In this document: positions 19,677-28,574 of the stretch, in pieces
How positions within the stretch are numbered: the stretch's first letter is position 1
Layout of the letters: each line of letters begins with the position of its first letter
NCBI RefSeq assembly: GCF_900109685.1
Contig: NZ_FOBB01000006.1
Span: 62,001-126,000, forward strand
Direction of reading: 5' to 3'
From: Chitinophaga rupis
Lineage (GTDB): Bacteria > Bacteroidota > Bacteroidia > Chitinophagales > Chitinophagaceae
DNA length: 64,000 bases
Notes under the pieces: model-generated
The model's input: the letters and a program-made list of their open reading frames with translations, nothing else
What the model was told of the DNA's origin: nothing
Database searches by the model: none
Program-made: the position numbers and the translations under genes

Positions 19677-22132
19677 TGAAATACCTTTTAACTGTTACTA
19701 TTGCCCTGTTATATAGCCTGCAGGCAGCCGCACAGGATTATAACATCCTGCAATATGGAGCTGTGAACGATACCACCCGCTTAAGCACCACCGCCATTAA
19801 CAAAGCCGTGGAGGCTTGCTACGGCCGTGGCGGTGGCAGGGTGGTAATACCGGCCGGGAATTTCAAAAGCGGCACCATTATCCTGAAAAACAATGTGGAG
19901 CTGCACCTGGAAAGGGGCGCCACTTTATATGCCAGTGTAAACCCGCAGGATTTTCCGCAGCAACCACGGCCTGCCTACCGCTCGCAGAAAGACCCGGGCG
20001 GCTGGTTTGCACTGATCTATGCAGCCGGCGCTAATAATATAGCCATTACCGGTAGCGGCGTTATAGACGGACAGGGCGCCAGGCAGCAGCCCCGGCATGC
20101 CCAACCGGATGGCGACCGGGACGGGCGGCCCCGGAACATCCTGTTTATTTCCTGCAACAACATAACAGTAAAAGAGGTAAGCATGTACAATGCCGGCATC
20201 TGGAACCAGCATTACCTGGATTGTGAGGATGTGATGGTAGACGGCATTAAAGTGTACAACCATGCCAACCGGAATAATGATGGTATTGATATTGACGGTT
20301 GCCGGCGGTTTGTACTGTCCAACTCCATCATTGATTCGGACGATGATGCCATTGTGCTAAAAAGCACGGGTAAAGCAGGCTGCGAGGATGTGGTGATCAA
20401 CAATTGTATCACCAGCAGCTTTACCAATGCTATCAAATGCGGCACAGAATCCACGGGTGGTTTTAAACGTATCACTATTTCCAATTGCGTGGTAAAACCT
20501 TCCAAAAGCAAGCTGCCTCCCATTTGGGGCCGCACCAATATTGGCATTACCGGCATTTCATTAGAAATAGTGGATGGCGGTACCATGGAGGGCGTAAACG
20601 TAAACAACATTGTGATTGAAGGTACTGAATGCCCGGTATATGTACGTTTGGGTAACCGTGGCCGTCCTTATATGGAAGGCATTTCCACCCCGGCGCCGGG
20701 TATAATGAGGGATGTGCAGCTCAGTAATATAACGGCTTATAATGCCGGCAACTATTGTTCATCTATAACCGGCGTGCCTGGCGCGCTCATTGAAAACATA
20801 TCACTCAATAATATCCATATCATTAACAGAACCGCCGTAAAAGCCGGGGATTATATAAGAGATGCATTACAGGTGCCGGAGGATGAAAAGGGTTACCCCG
20901 AGCCCACCACGTGGAAGAACCTGCCCAGCTCCGGGCTATTCATCCGGCATGTTAAAAACATCCGCTTATCAGATGTAACCTTTGAGCAGCTTAACCCGGC
21001 CGATGCACGCATACCACTGATAGGTGTGGATATTGAACACCTGTTCCTGCACAATGTGCATTACAGCAACAATCAGGATAAATTACCTGCACAGTGGGTA
21101 GGTGTTACTGAACATGCTACGACTACAACAAAGGGGTTAAAAGATTATTATAACGATTATTTCCCCATAGGCGTATCCGTATCGCCCCGTAATGTTAGCG
21201 GCGGGGATACTACCCTGATCCTTCAACAGTTTAACAGCCTTACCACGGAAAACGTTTTGAAATTTGGCTCTGTGCATCCGGAGGAGCAGCGTTATAACTG
21301 GGACGGGGCGGATACTATTATCAGTTTTGCACAGGCGCATCACCTTAAAGTGCGGGGCCATACACTTTGCTGGCACCAGCAAACACCGGCCTGGCTATTT
21401 GTTGACAGGAAAGGCGCGCCTGTTAGTAAAGAAGTGTTATTGCAACGGCTGAAGGAGCACATTTTTACTGTAATGCAACGCTACAGGGGCAAAATATATG
21501 CCTGGGATGTAGTGAACGAAGCTATTTCGGATGATAGTACGCAGTTCTTACGTAATTCGCCCTGGTACCGGATCTGCGGGGAAGAATTTATTGAAAAGGC
21601 TTTTATATATGCACATGAAGCGGACCCGGATGCCATTTTGTTTTACAATGATTATAATACGGAGCATCCCGAAAAAAGGGAACGCATTTACCGGTTGCTG
21701 AAAAAATTGCTGGATAACAAAGTGCCGGTACAAGGCATTGGCTTACAAGCGCACTGGAACCTTACGGACCCTGCGCAAAAAGAACTGATTGCTACCATAG
21801 AACGTTTCCGCGCACTGGGCCTGCAGGTACAGATCACGGAGCTGGATATTTCCGTGCTGCCGCCAAAATCACAGCGCGATAGCGCCTGGCTGGCACAGCC
21901 GGATGCGTATACACCTCAGCTGGAACAGCAGCAGGCGGCGCAATACACATCCGTATTCAATGTGTTCAGGCAGTATAAAGGGGTGCTCACAGGTGTTACT
22001 TTCTGGAACGTGTCTGATAAATACACCTGGCTTGACCGCACCCCTTCTGCCCAGGGAAGAAAGAATTATCCTTTGTTGTTTGATAGCCGCTTAAGACCAA
22101 AGAAAGCGTATTACGCCATTACAGAATTTTGA
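19676..22132 (+). CDS. bimodular GH28-like beta-helix / GH10 endo-xylanase fusion
   Basis: Exported 818-residue enzyme; signal peptide ends near residue 19 (LQAAAQ). Residues about 20-470 form a right-handed beta-helix of GH28 type, opening with YNILQYGAVNDTTR and AGNFKSGTIILKNNVELHLE. The usual polygalacturonase residues are altered: NND (Asp202) in place of NTD, SDDDA (Asp222-224) in place of DDC, and no recognisable GHG or RIK. It may act on rhamnogalacturonan or an unusual galacturonide. Residues about 485-818 are a complete GH10 with acid/base Glu615 (WDVVNEA) and nucleophile Glu722 (ITELDIS). It overlaps the susD stop by one base. The 3' end overlaps the convergent DoxX-like gene by 22 bp. 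Confidence 0.9.
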   Translation: MKYLLTVTIALLYSLQAAAQDYNILQYGAVNDTTRLSTTAINKAVEACYGRGGGRVVIPAGNFKSGTIILKNNVELHLERGATLYASVNPQDFPQQPRPAYRSQKDPGGWFALIYAAGANNIAITGSGVIDGQGARQQPRHAQPDGDRDGRPRNILFISCNNITVKEVSMYNAGIWNQHYLDCEDVMVDGIKVYNHANRNNDGIDIDGCRRFVLSNSIIDSDDDAIVLKSTGKAGCEDVVINNCITSSFTNAIKCGTESTGGFKRITISNCVVKPSKSKLPPIWGRTNIGITGISLEIVDGGTMEGVNVNNIVIEGTECPVYVRLGNRGRPYMEGISTPAPGIMRDVQLSNITAYNAGNYCSSITGVPGALIENISLNNIHIINRTAVKAGDYIRDALQVPEDEKGYPEPTTWKNLPSSGLFIRHVKNIRLSDVTFEQLNPADARIPLIGVDIEHLFLHNVHYSNNQDKLPAQWVGVTEHATTTTKGLKDYYNDYFPIGVSVSPRNVSGGDTTLILQQFNSLTTENVLKFGSVHPEEQRYNWDGADTIISFAQAHHLKVRGHTLCWHQQTPAWLFVDRKGAPVSKEVLLQRLKEHIFTVMQRYRGKIYAWDVVNEAISDDSTQFLRNSPWYRICGEEFIEKAFIYAHEADPDAILFYNDYNTEHPEKRERIYRLLKKLLDNKVPVQGIGLQAHWNLTDPAQKELIATIERFRALGLQVQITELDISVLPPKSQRDSAWLAQPDAYTPQLEQQQAAQYTSVFNVFRQYKGVLTGVTFWNVSDKYTWLDRTPSAQGRKNYPLLFDSRLRPKKAYYAITEF

Positions 22133-22545
22133 ATACGGGCCGGTGTCTGTGTTACAGCCGCCTTACTTTTTAGCTTCCGGAAATAGGTGTAGGAAACCGT
22201 TAAAACGCCCAGGAAAATGAGCGGATCAATAATGAAGATAATACCATCGCCCACAGACAAATGCGCAATAGCAGCAGATGCCAGCGTGATGGCAAAACCT
22301 GCGTAGGCGAACTCTTTTGCCTTTGATGGTATGCCGGGAATTAGCAAGGCCAGCACCCCTAATGCCTTCGCAATGGAAAGCTCTATCCGCATATAATCCG
22401 GCAGGCCTAAATGTTTGAAAGGCCCTTCTGTGCGGTATACTTCCGGCCCTATGGGGGCTTTGAGATTAAAATTGATAACACTGTATACCATTACAGTGCA
22501 AATGATGCCGGTGGTGATCCAGTAAATGCGCTTGTCCTTTTTCAT
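22111..22545 (-). CDS. DoxX-like membrane protein
   Basis: Small integral membrane protein, 144 residues with four predicted helices, of the DoxX-like type (segments GPEVYRTEGPFKHLGLPDYMR and LLIPGIPSKAKEFAYAGFAI). Function is unknown; relatives are linked to redox or quinone handling. The Met at 22545 is preferred over the Met six codons earlier because it begins KKDKRIYW just before the first helix. It lies 30 bp downstream of the ECF41-type sigma gene, an arrangement known for that sigma group, so it is probably its target. Confidence 0.85.
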   Translation of the reverse strand: MKKDKRIYWITTGIICTVMVYSVINFNLKAPIGPEVYRTEGPFKHLGLPDYMRIELSIAKALGVLALLIPGIPSKAKEFAYAGFAITLASAAIAHLSVGDGIIFIIDPLIFLGVLTVSYTYFRKLKSKAAVTQTPARIQNSVMA

Positions 22546-22575
22546 GATGTATTGTTTATACATAGGACAGCGCAG

Positions 22576-23490
22576 CTATTCATCCTGTGACAACCTTTTA
22601 AAACGTTTCAGCTTTTCCGGGTTGGTTTGTATGTAAATATTTTTGATCTGCTCTCCTTCCAGCTCAATGGATACGATGCTTACGGCCGATGTGCCTGAAT
22701 AGGAAATAATAGAAGGCAGTCCATTGGCCAGGGTAATTTCCCGGCTAATCTCCGGCATATCGCGGTAATATACAGGCACTACGCCTTTCAGGAGCCTGAT
22801 CACATTTTCCTTACCGTAAATGGGATTTAAAGGAGCGGTAAGCCGTTTGCGGTTAAGCGCAGTTACGGTACCGCCACCATCGGCAAACAGGGTAATATCT
22901 TCTTTCAGCAGCTGCACCAGCTCATCCACCCTGCCTTCTGAAGCGGCCAGCAAAAAGTTCTGCAGTATTTTTTCATGGGCTTTAATATCCACTTCAAAAC
23001 GGCGGGTTTCCTTGCCCAGGTTATCTTTGGCGCGTTTCAGGATCTGCCGGCAGTTATCTTCTGATCTGTCAAAGATCTCTGCCAGCTCATAATAGTCGTA
23101 GGCAAATACTTCTTTCAGCAGGAAAATGGCCCTTTCCTGCGGGGTGAGCTTTTCCAGCAGCACCATCATCCCAATAGACAATGCATGGTACATTTCCACC
23201 TGCCGGTAAGCAGGGTGTGTGGCATACTGCTGCAGCGGCTCCGGCAGCCAGATACCAATATATTCCTCCCGCTTTAAACGGGCGCTGTGCAGGTAATTAA
23301 TGCTTTTATTGGTGATCATTTTTACCAGGTAGGCTTTGCGGTGGCGCACATCCTCCACCGGCATTTCCATCCATTTCAGGAAAGTGTCCTGCACCAGGTC
23401 TTCTGCTGCATCCACATTACCCAGCATGTTATAGGCAATGGAAAACAGCAGGTTTTTGTATTCAAGAAAAGTTGCTGCCCTGTAGTCCAT
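22576..23490 (-). CDS. ECF41-type sigma factor with regulatory C-terminal SnoaL-like domain
   Basis: Sigma factor of 304 residues, about 110 longer than ordinary ECFs. Region 2 is YNMLGNVDAAEDLVQDTFLKW and region 4 surrounds LTPQERAIFLLKEVFAYDYYELAEIF. The linker contains WLPEP, and the SnoaL/NTF2-like C-terminal domain has DGGG and NPEKL, the three hallmarks I know for the ECF41 group. In that group the C-terminus itself modulates activity and no anti-sigma is encoded, as here. The DoxX-like gene follows directly. Confidence 0.92.
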   Translation of the reverse strand: MDYRAATFLEYKNLLFSIAYNMLGNVDAAEDLVQDTFLKWMEMPVEDVRHRKAYLVKMITNKSINYLHSARLKREEYIGIWLPEPLQQYATHPAYRQVEMYHALSIGMMVLLEKLTPQERAIFLLKEVFAYDYYELAEIFDRSEDNCRQILKRAKDNLGKETRRFEVDIKAHEKILQNFLLAASEGRVDELVQLLKEDITLFADGGGTVTALNRKRLTAPLNPIYGKENVIRLLKGVVPVYYRDMPEISREITLANGLPSIISYSGTSAVSIVSIELEGEQIKNIYIQTNPEKLKRFKRLSQDE

Positions 23491-23511
23491 AATTTAATTA
23501 CTGCATTGGTA

Positions 23512-23550
23512 CAAAAGTAAGACAGGATAGCCAGCTGTTTTGTGACAGCT
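23512..23550 (-). promoter_or_regulatory. candidate promoter and dyad upstream of the ECF41 gene
   Basis: The minus strand reads TACTTTTG at 23519-23512, matching the -7 consensus TAnnTTTG, 22 bp before the start codon. A dyad AGCTGT-N6-ACAGCT (23533-23550) lies just upstream, where a regulator or ECF-type recognition could act. Confidence 0.4.
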
Positions 23551-23614
23551 TGTTTGTTATTCCTGGCAAGAGTTTTTAACTTCCCCCTTCAACCTATATT
23601 AAAATACGTAAACC

Positions 23615-24175
23615 ATGAGAAAGATCGTACTGGACTTAGCAGTTACCTTAGACGGTTTTATTGAAGGCCCCAACGGGGAAATTGACTGGTGTATAATGGA
23701 TGGCGACATTATGGATGGGGAATCCGGTTTTGGCGCTTTCCTGAATAGTATTGACACCATTTTTTATGGCCGCGTAAGCTATGATATGTGGGGGCGGTTC
23801 CAGCCGGACAGTAATGCTTCAGCGGCAGAACAGCAGCTCTGGCAAACGGTGCACAGCAAAAAGAAGTATGTGTTCTCCCACCATCCGAAAGATGATGATA
23901 AAGCCACTTACATTCATGGGGACATTGCAGCGCAGGTAGCTGCCATCAAACAGCAGCCGGGTAAAGACATCTGGTTATACGGTGGTGGTAAACTTATTAC
24001 TACGTTTATAGCACGGGGTTTGATAGATGTGTACCGGCTGGCAGTGCACCCTGTGCTGCTGGGCGAAGGCAAACCGCTTTTTTCCGGTTTTAAGAACCGG
24101 GTGGGGCTTAGTTTAATAAACACTACCGCTCATAACTCGGGTGTGGTTTTATTGGAATATGCAGCGGTAAAATAA
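23615..24175 (+). CDS. dihydrofolate-reductase-family protein (RibD C-terminal fold)
   Basis: Cytoplasmic NADPH-dependent reductase fold, 186 residues, related to RibD C-terminal and YwjB/YyaP-type proteins. It has the characteristic MRKIVLDLAVTLDGFIEGPNG start, FYGRVSYDMW, and the cofactor-binding IWLYGGGKLITTFIARGLID. Substrate is unknown. It is divergent from the ECF41 gene and followed by a paralogue 84 bp downstream. Confidence 0.85.
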   Translation: MRKIVLDLAVTLDGFIEGPNGEIDWCIMDGDIMDGESGFGAFLNSIDTIFYGRVSYDMWGRFQPDSNASAAEQQLWQTVHSKKKYVFSHHPKDDDKATYIHGDIAAQVAAIKQQPGKDIWLYGGGKLITTFIARGLIDVYRLAVHPVLLGEGKPLFSGFKNRVGLSLINTTAHNSGVVLLEYAAVK

Positions 24176-24235
24176 GTGCGCTTCTACCCCCCTGATTAGT
24201 CGGTTTCTCCCCGCCTGCGTGGTATATGCAATCCG

Positions 24236-24243
24236 TAGTTTTG
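24236..24243 (+). promoter_or_regulatory. candidate -7 element of the second DHFR-family gene
   Basis: TAGTTTTG fits TAnnTTTG and ends 16 bp before the ATG at 24260, giving a short leader. Confidence 0.35.
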
Positions 24244-24259
24244 TAAAAACATAAAACAT

Positions 24260-24874
24260 ATGAGAAAGCTTATACTGAAAGTGTCTATGTCTGTTGATGG
24301 CTTTATGGCCGGGCCTAATGGGGAAATGGACTGGTTTTTTAAAAGCAGGAGTGAAGAGGGTGCCGCCTGGCTGGCGGACACGCTGTGGCAGGCGGGCCTC
24401 CATATTATGGGCAGCCGCACCTTTTATACTATGGCGTCCCACTGGCCTTTTGCCAAAGATGCTGTTGCTGAACCCATGAACGCTATTCCTAAAGTAGTGT
24501 TCACGAGCAAAGATAAACTTGACCTGCAAGCCAAGGGATTAAACGCACAGGCTTTGAAAGATGCTAACGCTTCACCGGATGCACACACCTGGGCAGAAGC
24601 GCAGATAGCCAACGGCGACCTGGCTGAAGAAATTAAAAAGCTGAAGCAACAACAGGGGAAAGACATACTGGCACAGGGCGGCGCCAGTTTTGTACAAAGC
24701 CTGGTAGCTACCGGTTTAATTGATGAATACCGCCTGGTAATACACCCGGTAGTGCTGGGTACCGGCCTGCCCGTATTTTCTAAATTGCCCAAGCCCTCGG
24801 ATCTGCAGCTGGTAGAGCATATTGCATTTAAGGCAGGTACTGTGGTGCACGTTTACCGCGCCCTGGGTAATTAA
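24260..24874 (+). CDS. dihydrofolate-reductase-family protein, paralogue of the preceding gene
   Basis: 204-residue protein of the same fold: MRKLILKVSMSVDGFMAGPNG at the N-terminus, GSRTFYTMASHWPF, and ILAQGGASFVQSLVATGLIDEYRLVIHPVVLG in the second half, which aligns directly with the neighbouring protein. The pair probably arose by an old tandem duplication since the two are well diverged. It converges on the hydroxylase gene and ends before a long hairpin. Confidence 0.85.
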   Translation: MRKLILKVSMSVDGFMAGPNGEMDWFFKSRSEEGAAWLADTLWQAGLHIMGSRTFYTMASHWPFAKDAVAEPMNAIPKVVFTSKDKLDLQAKGLNAQALKDANASPDAHTWAEAQIANGDLAEEIKKLKQQQGKDILAQGGASFVQSLVATGLIDEYRLVIHPVVLGTGLPVFSKLPKPSDLQLVEHIAFKAGTVVHVYRALGN

Positions 24875-24899
24875 TAATTAAGAATGAATAATTAATATA

Positions 24900-24940
24900 G
24901 TAAACGTTGAATGCAGGGGTTCGCTGCATTCAACGTTTAC
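24900..24940. terminator. 17-bp perfect hairpin between convergent genes
   Basis: GTAAACGTTGAATGCAG (24900-24916), 7-nt loop, exact reverse complement (24924-24940). It has no strong T tract on the plus side but a T-rich flank on the minus side. It probably serves both the DHFR-family gene and the hydroxylase gene. Confidence 0.65.
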
Positions 24941-24954
24941 ATTTAGGGCTTTGT

Positions 24955-25003
24955 GCTTTATGCTTTATGCTTTGCACTTTATGCTTTGCGCTTTATGCTG
25001 TGT
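24955..25003. repeat. seven-copy degenerate heptamer array (GCTTTAT type)
   Basis: Units of 7 bp start at 24955 and run to 25003: three exact GCTTTAT, the rest one to three changes away. The array spans the stop codon of the leftward hydroxylase gene (24993-24995) and encodes its last residues. Confidence 0.7.
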
Positions 25004-26081
25004 GAGCGGCAACAGCAGGTTGTGGCAGCTCTTTGGTGATGGCTTCCGGTTTTTCAATCACCTCATCTCCCACCATTGGGCCGTTGGCAGAGAGCTCACT
25101 GCCCTCTTTCCTGGATTTAAAAATGGGCCACAGGAACTGCGCATACCATTCCTCCTGCTTATAGTGTTTAATACCGTAGGATGCAGGATACTGGCGGGTT
25201 ATAATGCCGGTACCGAAAATAATATCCCACAGGAAGAACATGTTCCCGAAGTTACCTTTATAGTTGCCTATGCCATCATCTGTTGTATCTGCATGATGCG
25301 CATGATGCGTGGCCGGTGTGGATATAAGCCGCTCCATAACCCAGGCAATGGGATTCAGCCATTTAATGGTATAGAAGGGCTTATCCCAACGGATGCTGGA
25401 ATGTGCGCCGGTAGTGATCAGCGATTTAATACCGCCTACAAACAAAGCGGGATAGCCTAATCCCAGGTAGGTAAGCGTAGTGGTTAAATAGATCTGCGAA
25501 AAGAAGAACGTGTACAGCACATTCTGCCTGCTGGTCATGGCCATACCCATATAAGGCGCAGAGTGGTGCGTACGGTGAAAACGCCACAGCCAGGGCACCT
25601 GGTGGTGAATGCGGTGATACCAGTACTGCGTAAGATCATCTGCAATGGCTATGATCAGCAAACCCCAGCCAAAAGGGATCCAGGCAAAAGCATTGGCAGC
25701 GCCGGGCAGTAGCACGGGCAGGAACTTTAAGCCAAAGTAGGCAATTGCCGGGCGCAATATTATTTTAGGCACCGTGAAGCATACAATATCCAGTATGCGT
25801 TCGTTCCTGGTCCATTTGTTCTCATACAGGCCTACGGCAAATTCAATAATGCCCAGCACCAGCATAATGGCCGGCAGGCCCCAGCTGCGCAGGTTTTCAA
25901 AAACAACATCCAGGAAATGCGGTAAGCGGAACGGCAGCGTTCCATTTCCGTGGGTTTCCCAGGGCCGGGTGTTGGTCAGGTAAAAGGCGCTGAACATCAG
26001 CACTACCGGTAATGCATAAATGAATATGCTGATGGCAGCATCGCGCCAGATACTTTTTTGAATGTCTTGAGCTGTTTTCAT
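24993..26081 (-). CDS. sterol-desaturase/fatty-acid-hydroxylase-family membrane protein
   Basis: Integral-membrane di-iron oxygenase-fold protein, 362 residues. The metal-binding histidine clusters are YWYHRIHH, FHRTHHSAPYM and THHAHHADTTDDG, set between hydrophobic helices in the usual order. Such proteins hydroxylate lipids, sterols or hydroxy-fatty acids; the substrate here is unknown. It is the last gene of the SusC, SusD-like, sulfatase, small-membrane-protein operon (26 bp after the small gene). It could modify the alcohol or lipid left after sulfate removal, but that is speculation. The C-terminal codons lie in a heptamer array. Confidence 0.88.
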   Translation of the reverse strand: MKTAQDIQKSIWRDAAISIFIYALPVVLMFSAFYLTNTRPWETHGNGTLPFRLPHFLDVVFENLRSWGLPAIMLVLGIIEFAVGLYENKWTRNERILDIVCFTVPKIILRPAIAYFGLKFLPVLLPGAANAFAWIPFGWGLLIIAIADDLTQYWYHRIHHQVPWLWRFHRTHHSAPYMGMAMTSRQNVLYTFFFSQIYLTTTLTYLGLGYPALFVGGIKSLITTGAHSSIRWDKPFYTIKWLNPIAWVMERLISTPATHHAHHADTTDDGIGNYKGNFGNMFFLWDIIFGTGIITRQYPASYGIKHYKQEEWYAQFLWPIFKSRKEGSELSANGPMVGDEVIEKPEAITKELPQPAVAAHTA

Positions 26082-26107
26082 AACAATTCAGTTTTACGCT
26101 TCAACAA

Positions 26108-26227
26108 TTATTTAAAAAGGTTATATGCCAGCCAGATACCACCGGCTATAATCAGCAGTGGTAGCAGGAATATGAAAATGCCCACCGCTATTTTCTTTAC
26201 CAACAAGGCAATGTCAGCCACATTCAT
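26108..26227 (-). CDS. 39-residue single-pass membrane protein
   Basis: Small gene with start ATG at 26227 and stop at 26108-26110. The product begins MNVADIALLVKKIAVG, has one hydrophobic helix (about residues 13-34, with FIFLLPLLIIAGGIWL) and ends YNLFK. It sits 4 bp after the sulfatase stop and 26 bp before the hydroxylase start, all on the same strand, which supports a real translated gene. It has no family I recognise. It may be a helper subunit of the membrane hydroxylase or an electron-transfer anchor. Confidence 0.65.
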   Translation of the reverse strand: MNVADIALLVKKIAVGIFIFLLPLLIIAGGIWLAYNLFK

Positions 26228-26231
26228 AGTT

Positions 26232-28541
26232 CTATGGTTTTTGATGATCAACAATAATTTTATGTAACACCCCGGTGAAAGCAAACGGCGCCTTATACTG
26301 TGGCGCTACGGCAGAACCATTGTCCAGCCCCACATCCACGCCTTCATCATAGGGCATAATAGTGGCATCTGCTTTAGTGATCTTACGCTCTGCTACTTTC
26401 TCATCATTAATGTACAGCGCTTCTGTGCCGGCAGGATCTACCAGCTTTTTAGCAGGCGTATATTGCAGGGTATATTTCAGCACGGCCTTACCGGGTTTCA
26501 ATGGTTGCGCTGCTTCCAGGTACACCAGCTTGCCATTGTTATTATGCGCGATCTTTAGCTTGTTACCCTGCACATAAAAACTAAAGCCGGTAAAACGCCC
26601 GCCTGCAGCCAGCAGAATGCCTTCTGTGCTGTTATCTTTTATCTCCACCTCTGCGCTTATGCTGAAGGAATGCTGGAACAGGGAGGGCGCTGCCCGGGCA
26701 GGCAGCTGGGTAACACCGGGATATAGGACAGACTGCTGCTGTGTATCAAAGGGGCCTTTGGTTAAGAGCGCCTGCAGGCGTGGGGTGGTATCGCCTAACA
26801 ATGGATAAATATGATATTTTTCTGCCTGTGCTTCAAACAGGTCCTGCAGCTCTTTTAATTTTGCAGGGTTTGTTGCGGCCAGGTTATGCTGTTCATTTAC
26901 ATCGTTGGCTACGTTATACAGCTCCCATTTATCGGTGCTGAAGGAGGCGCCATTGCGGTGGTATACTTCCGCCTTCCAGCCATCCTGGTAAATGGCGCGG
27001 CTGCCGGAGATCTCGTAATACTGTGTGTGGTGGCGGGCAGGCGCCTGCGCATCCTCAAGCGTGTAAGCCAGGCTTATGCCTTCCAGGCTATCCTGTTTGT
27101 AACCATTAATGGTTTCCGGAACTTTTAAACCTGCGATTTCAATGGCTGTGGGCGTAATGCTGTTCACATGCGTGTACTGCGTGCGGATGCCGGGTTGTTT
27201 GATCTTCTTCGGGTAAAAAATGATCAGCGGGTTGCGGGTGCCGCCTTCGCTGTTGGCATCCTGCTTCAGGTAGCGGAAAGGCGTGTTGGCGGCCTGCGCC
27301 CAGCCGGCCGGGTAATTAGGACCGGTAAGGGAGGTACCGATATCATTATAGCGGCGTGCAATTTCACGGATGCGGTCTTCGTATTTTTCTTCAAACAAGC
27401 TTTGATCTATGTACTCATTAATGCCGTATACATGGCCCGTTAAGCCGCCTTCCTTGCTGGCGCCGTTGTCGCCTATCATTAATACGATCAGCGTATTATC
27501 CAGCTGGTGAATGTCTTTCAGGTAGTGGATCAGCCGCCCTATCTCATAATCTGTGTGCGACAGGAAACCTGCGTAGGCTTCAAAGAAACGGGCAAATACT
27601 TTCTTTTCTATGGGGGAAAGGGAATCCCATGGCTTTACTCCGCCATTGCTAACAGGAAGGGTTACACTATCCGGAATAATACCCAGCTTTTTTTGCCGTG
27701 CCAGCACCGCTTCCCGGTAATGGTCCCAACCTGCATCAAAACGGCCCTTGTACTTATCTATCCACTTCCGTTCCACCTGGTGGGGGCCGTGTGTGGCGCC
27801 CGGCGTCAGGTACAGGAAAAAGGGTTTATTGGGAGCTGCGGATTGCTGACCGGCAATATATTCAATGGCTTTATCTACCAATACAGTTGTGAGGTGCTGC
27901 CCGTGCAGGTCGGGTTCTACTTTTTGCGTGTTTTCCCAGAGCATGGGGGTGTACTGATCTGTTTCCCCGGCCATAAAGCCAAAGAAATGATCAAACCCAC
28001 GGCCGGTAGGCCAGCGGTTGAAAGGCCCTGCAGGCGTAAGGTCCGGCGTGGGGGTTACGTGCCACTTGCCTACTGCAAAAGTGTTATAACCGTTTTCGCG
28101 GGCTATTTCTGCAATGGTGCCTTTTTCAAAAGGCATGTAACCATTATGTCCCGGCGCATCTATGGCTACATCTATTACCGTTGGCACATTTACGGAGTGA
28201 TGATTGCGCCCGGTAAGCAGGCATGCACGGGTAGGCGAGCAAATGGCCGTGGTATGAAAGTTCGTATAGCGCAGGCCGTTATTGGCCAGGCTGTCGAAGA
28301 CGGGGGTTTCCACTAAGCCGCCAAAAGCGCTGCTGGCGCCAAAACCTACATCATCCAGCAGGATGTATACAATGTTAGGCGCAGCAGCCGGCGCTACAGG
28401 ATTAAATGCCGTATTACCCGAACGCGTTTCCGACAGGGTTTTACCCGCTACTCCCTTAAATGCGGGCTGGGGACTATACTGGGCCTGCGCCTGATAGCCA
28501 AGCACCAGGGCTAAAATGAATAATTGCGTTTTATAGCTCAT
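26232..28541 (-). CDS. arylsulfatase (Cys-type formylglycine sulfatase) with C-terminal beta-sandwich
   Basis: Exported sulfatase of 769 residues, signal peptide to about residue 20. The active-site signature CSPTRACLLTGR (Cys101, converted to formylglycine in active enzymes) and metal ligands in LLDDVG (Asp63-64) are intact. KWHVTP and the GDNGASKEGG segment follow. The last about 140 residues form a concanavalin-like domain, as in the large AtsA-like arylsulfatases. The operon supplies its own TonB receptor and SusD-like protein, so the sulfated substrate is probably imported or bound at the surface. No sulfatase-maturing enzyme is in the window. Substrate unknown: aryl, alkyl or sterol sulfate are possible. 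Confidence 0.93.
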   Translation of the reverse strand: MSYKTQLFILALVLGYQAQAQYSPQPAFKGVAGKTLSETRSGNTAFNPVAPAAAPNIVYILLDDVGFGASSAFGGLVETPVFDSLANNGLRYTNFHTTAICSPTRACLLTGRNHHSVNVPTVIDVAIDAPGHNGYMPFEKGTIAEIARENGYNTFAVGKWHVTPTPDLTPAGPFNRWPTGRGFDHFFGFMAGETDQYTPMLWENTQKVEPDLHGQHLTTVLVDKAIEYIAGQQSAAPNKPFFLYLTPGATHGPHQVERKWIDKYKGRFDAGWDHYREAVLARQKKLGIIPDSVTLPVSNGGVKPWDSLSPIEKKVFARFFEAYAGFLSHTDYEIGRLIHYLKDIHQLDNTLIVLMIGDNGASKEGGLTGHVYGINEYIDQSLFEEKYEDRIREIARRYNDIGTSLTGPNYPAGWAQAANTPFRYLKQDANSEGGTRNPLIIFYPKKIKQPGIRTQYTHVNSITPTAIEIAGLKVPETINGYKQDSLEGISLAYTLEDAQAPARHHTQYYEISGSRAIYQDGWKAEVYHRNGASFSTDKWELYNVANDVNEQHNLAATNPAKLKELQDLFEAQAEKYHIYPLLGDTTPRLQALLTKGPFDTQQQSVLYPGVTQLPARAAPSLFQHSFSISAEVEIKDNSTEGILLAAGGRFTGFSFYVQGNKLKIAHNNNGKLVYLEAAQPLKPGKAVLKYTLQYTPAKKLVDPAGTEALYINDEKVAERKITKADATIMPYDEGVDVGLDNGSAVAPQYKAPFAFTGVLHKIIVDHQKP

Positions 28542-28574
28542 GTTGTTAGTGTGTGCGTGTTTGAAAGCATAGCA

